DNA of 64,000 nucleotides from Bradyrhizobium semiaridum (GTDB lineage Bacteria; Pseudomonadota; Alphaproteobacteria; Rhizobiales; Xanthobacteraceae): positions 155,832 through 219,831 of the forward strand of contig NZ_JAGKJJ010000010.1 of assembly GCF_020329505.1 (NCBI RefSeq), in the 5' to 3' direction. The notes beneath the pieces were generated by a model. It did no database searches. It saw only the letters and a program-made list of their open reading frames with translations, and was not told the DNA's origin. Each line of letters starts with the position of its first letter. Position 1 is the first letter of the stretch. Positions 63,376 to 64,000 of the stretch are shown in pieces. The position numbers and the translations under genes are program-made.

Positions 63376-64000
63376 ATGCTTACTATCAATAGCAAACTGG
63401 AGGCTCGGCGCGCAGGCGCCAGACTCGGCGGCGGCGAAAAGCGCATCGAGGCGCAGCACGCCCGCGGCAAGCTGACGGCCCGCGAGCGCATCGAGCTCTT
63501 GCTCGACAAGGGCTCGTTCGAGGAATTCGACATGTTCGTCGAGCACCGCTCGACCGAATTCGGCATGGAGAAAAGCAAGATCCCCGGCGACGGCGTCGTC
63601 ACCGGCTGGGGCACCGTCAACGGCCGCAAGGCCTTCGTGTTCGCGAAGGACTTCACCGTATTCGGCGGCTCGCTGTCGGAAACCCACGCGCTGAAGATCA
63701 CGAAGTTGCAGGACATGGCGATGAAGGCGAGGGCGCCGATCATCGGCCTCTATGACGCCGGCGGCGCGCGCATCCAGGAGGGCGTAGCCGCCTTGGCGGG
63801 CTATTCCTACGTGTTCCGCCGCAACGTCATCGCCTCGGGCGTGATCCCGCAGATCTCCGTCATCATGGGCCCCTGCGCCGGCGGCGACGTCTATTCGCCC
63901 GCGATGACCGACTTCATCTTCATGGTGAAGAACACCAGCTACATGTTCGTCACCGGCCCCGACGTGGTGAAGACCGTCACCAACGAGGTGGTGACCGCCG
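63376..64000 (+). CDS. pccB: Acyl-CoA (propionyl-CoA) carboxylase beta subunit, 5' part
   Basis: 208 codons, cut by the window end. [114 protein letters not shown] and [19 protein letters not shown] match carboxyltransferase PccB. It carboxylates propionyl-CoA toward methylmalonyl-CoA. The first ten residues differ from typical rhizobial PccB. The start lies five bases after the thiolase stop with only a weak ribosome site, so it may be read as part of that operon or mark the region's right edge. Confidence 0.93.
   Translation, partial: MLTINSKLEARRAGARLGGGEKRIEAQHARGKLTARERIELLLDKGSFEEFDMFVEHRSTEFGMEKSKIPGDGVVTGWGTVNGRKAFVFAKDFTVFGGSLSETHALKITKLQDMAMKARAPIIGLYDAGGARIQEGVAALAGYSYVFRRNVIASGVIPQISVIMGPCAGGDVYSPAMTDFIFMVKNTSYMFVTGPDVVKTVTNEVVTA

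Overview
This is a GC-rich (by eye, mid-60s percent) alphaproteobacterial chromosome segment. A Caulobacter-type flagellar cluster (fliF-fliG-fliH-fliN-flbD) next to the CtrA inhibitor sciP, a PmtA-like phospholipid N-methyltransferase, DUF1236, DUF3309 and DUF4112 small proteins, and dispersed palindromic repeats between genes all suggest Bradyrhizobium or a close relative. The genus is inferred from gene content and sequence style; no database search was run.

Layout. 0-36 kb looks like ordinary chromosome. It holds the 3' end of a LuxI-type synthase gene overlapping a cytochrome P450; ybaK and purA; small membrane and hypothetical proteins; msrB/msrA; a RecD-like helicase; a luciferase-like monooxygenase; an alkanesulfonate operon (ssuA, a 49-aa peptide, ssuD, ssuC, ssuB, flavin reductase); the flagellar basal-body operon with flbD; sciP; a malonate module (LysR regulator, MdcA-type CoA-transferase, malonyl-CoA decarboxylase); a secreted beta-helix protein; fliK-flgD; mnmA; a PmtA-like methyltransferase; and a tRNA-Met(CAT) at 35989-36065.

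36-63 kb, directly downstream of the tRNA, is an accessory-looking catabolic region. It starts with a truncated hydrolase and contains a nitroreductase broken by two stop codons and a thiolase with a large internal deletion. Two regulatory blocks can be read from the DNA. Block 1 (39.3-48.4 kb) surrounds a LysR regulator: a flavin-dependent monooxygenase, an AtuA/DUF1446 protein and a DUF4387 protein in an overlapping operon, then a LivK-type binding protein, a flavin reductase, an MmgE/PrpD protein and an amidohydrolase. Three intergenic sites here share the form ATA(G/A)-N7-CTAT. Block 2 (36.7-39.3 and 48.5-63.4 kb) surrounds a TetR regulator: acyl-CoA ligases, short-chain dehydrogenases, two LivK-type binding proteins, an isocitrate lyase/PEP mutase-family enzyme, a paired acyl-CoA dehydrogenase, a metallo-beta-lactamase-fold hydrolase, a CaiB-type CoA-transferase, a Baeyer-Villiger-type monooxygenase and a thiolase. 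Four intergenic sites here share ATATACT-N4-AGTATAT, each 38-62 bp before a catabolic gene. The enzymes suggest oxygenative attack on a cyclic or branched compound, CoA activation and beta-oxidation to short acyl-CoAs, with acyl-CoA carboxylase (pccB, cut by the right edge) following. The substrate is not determined by the sequence.
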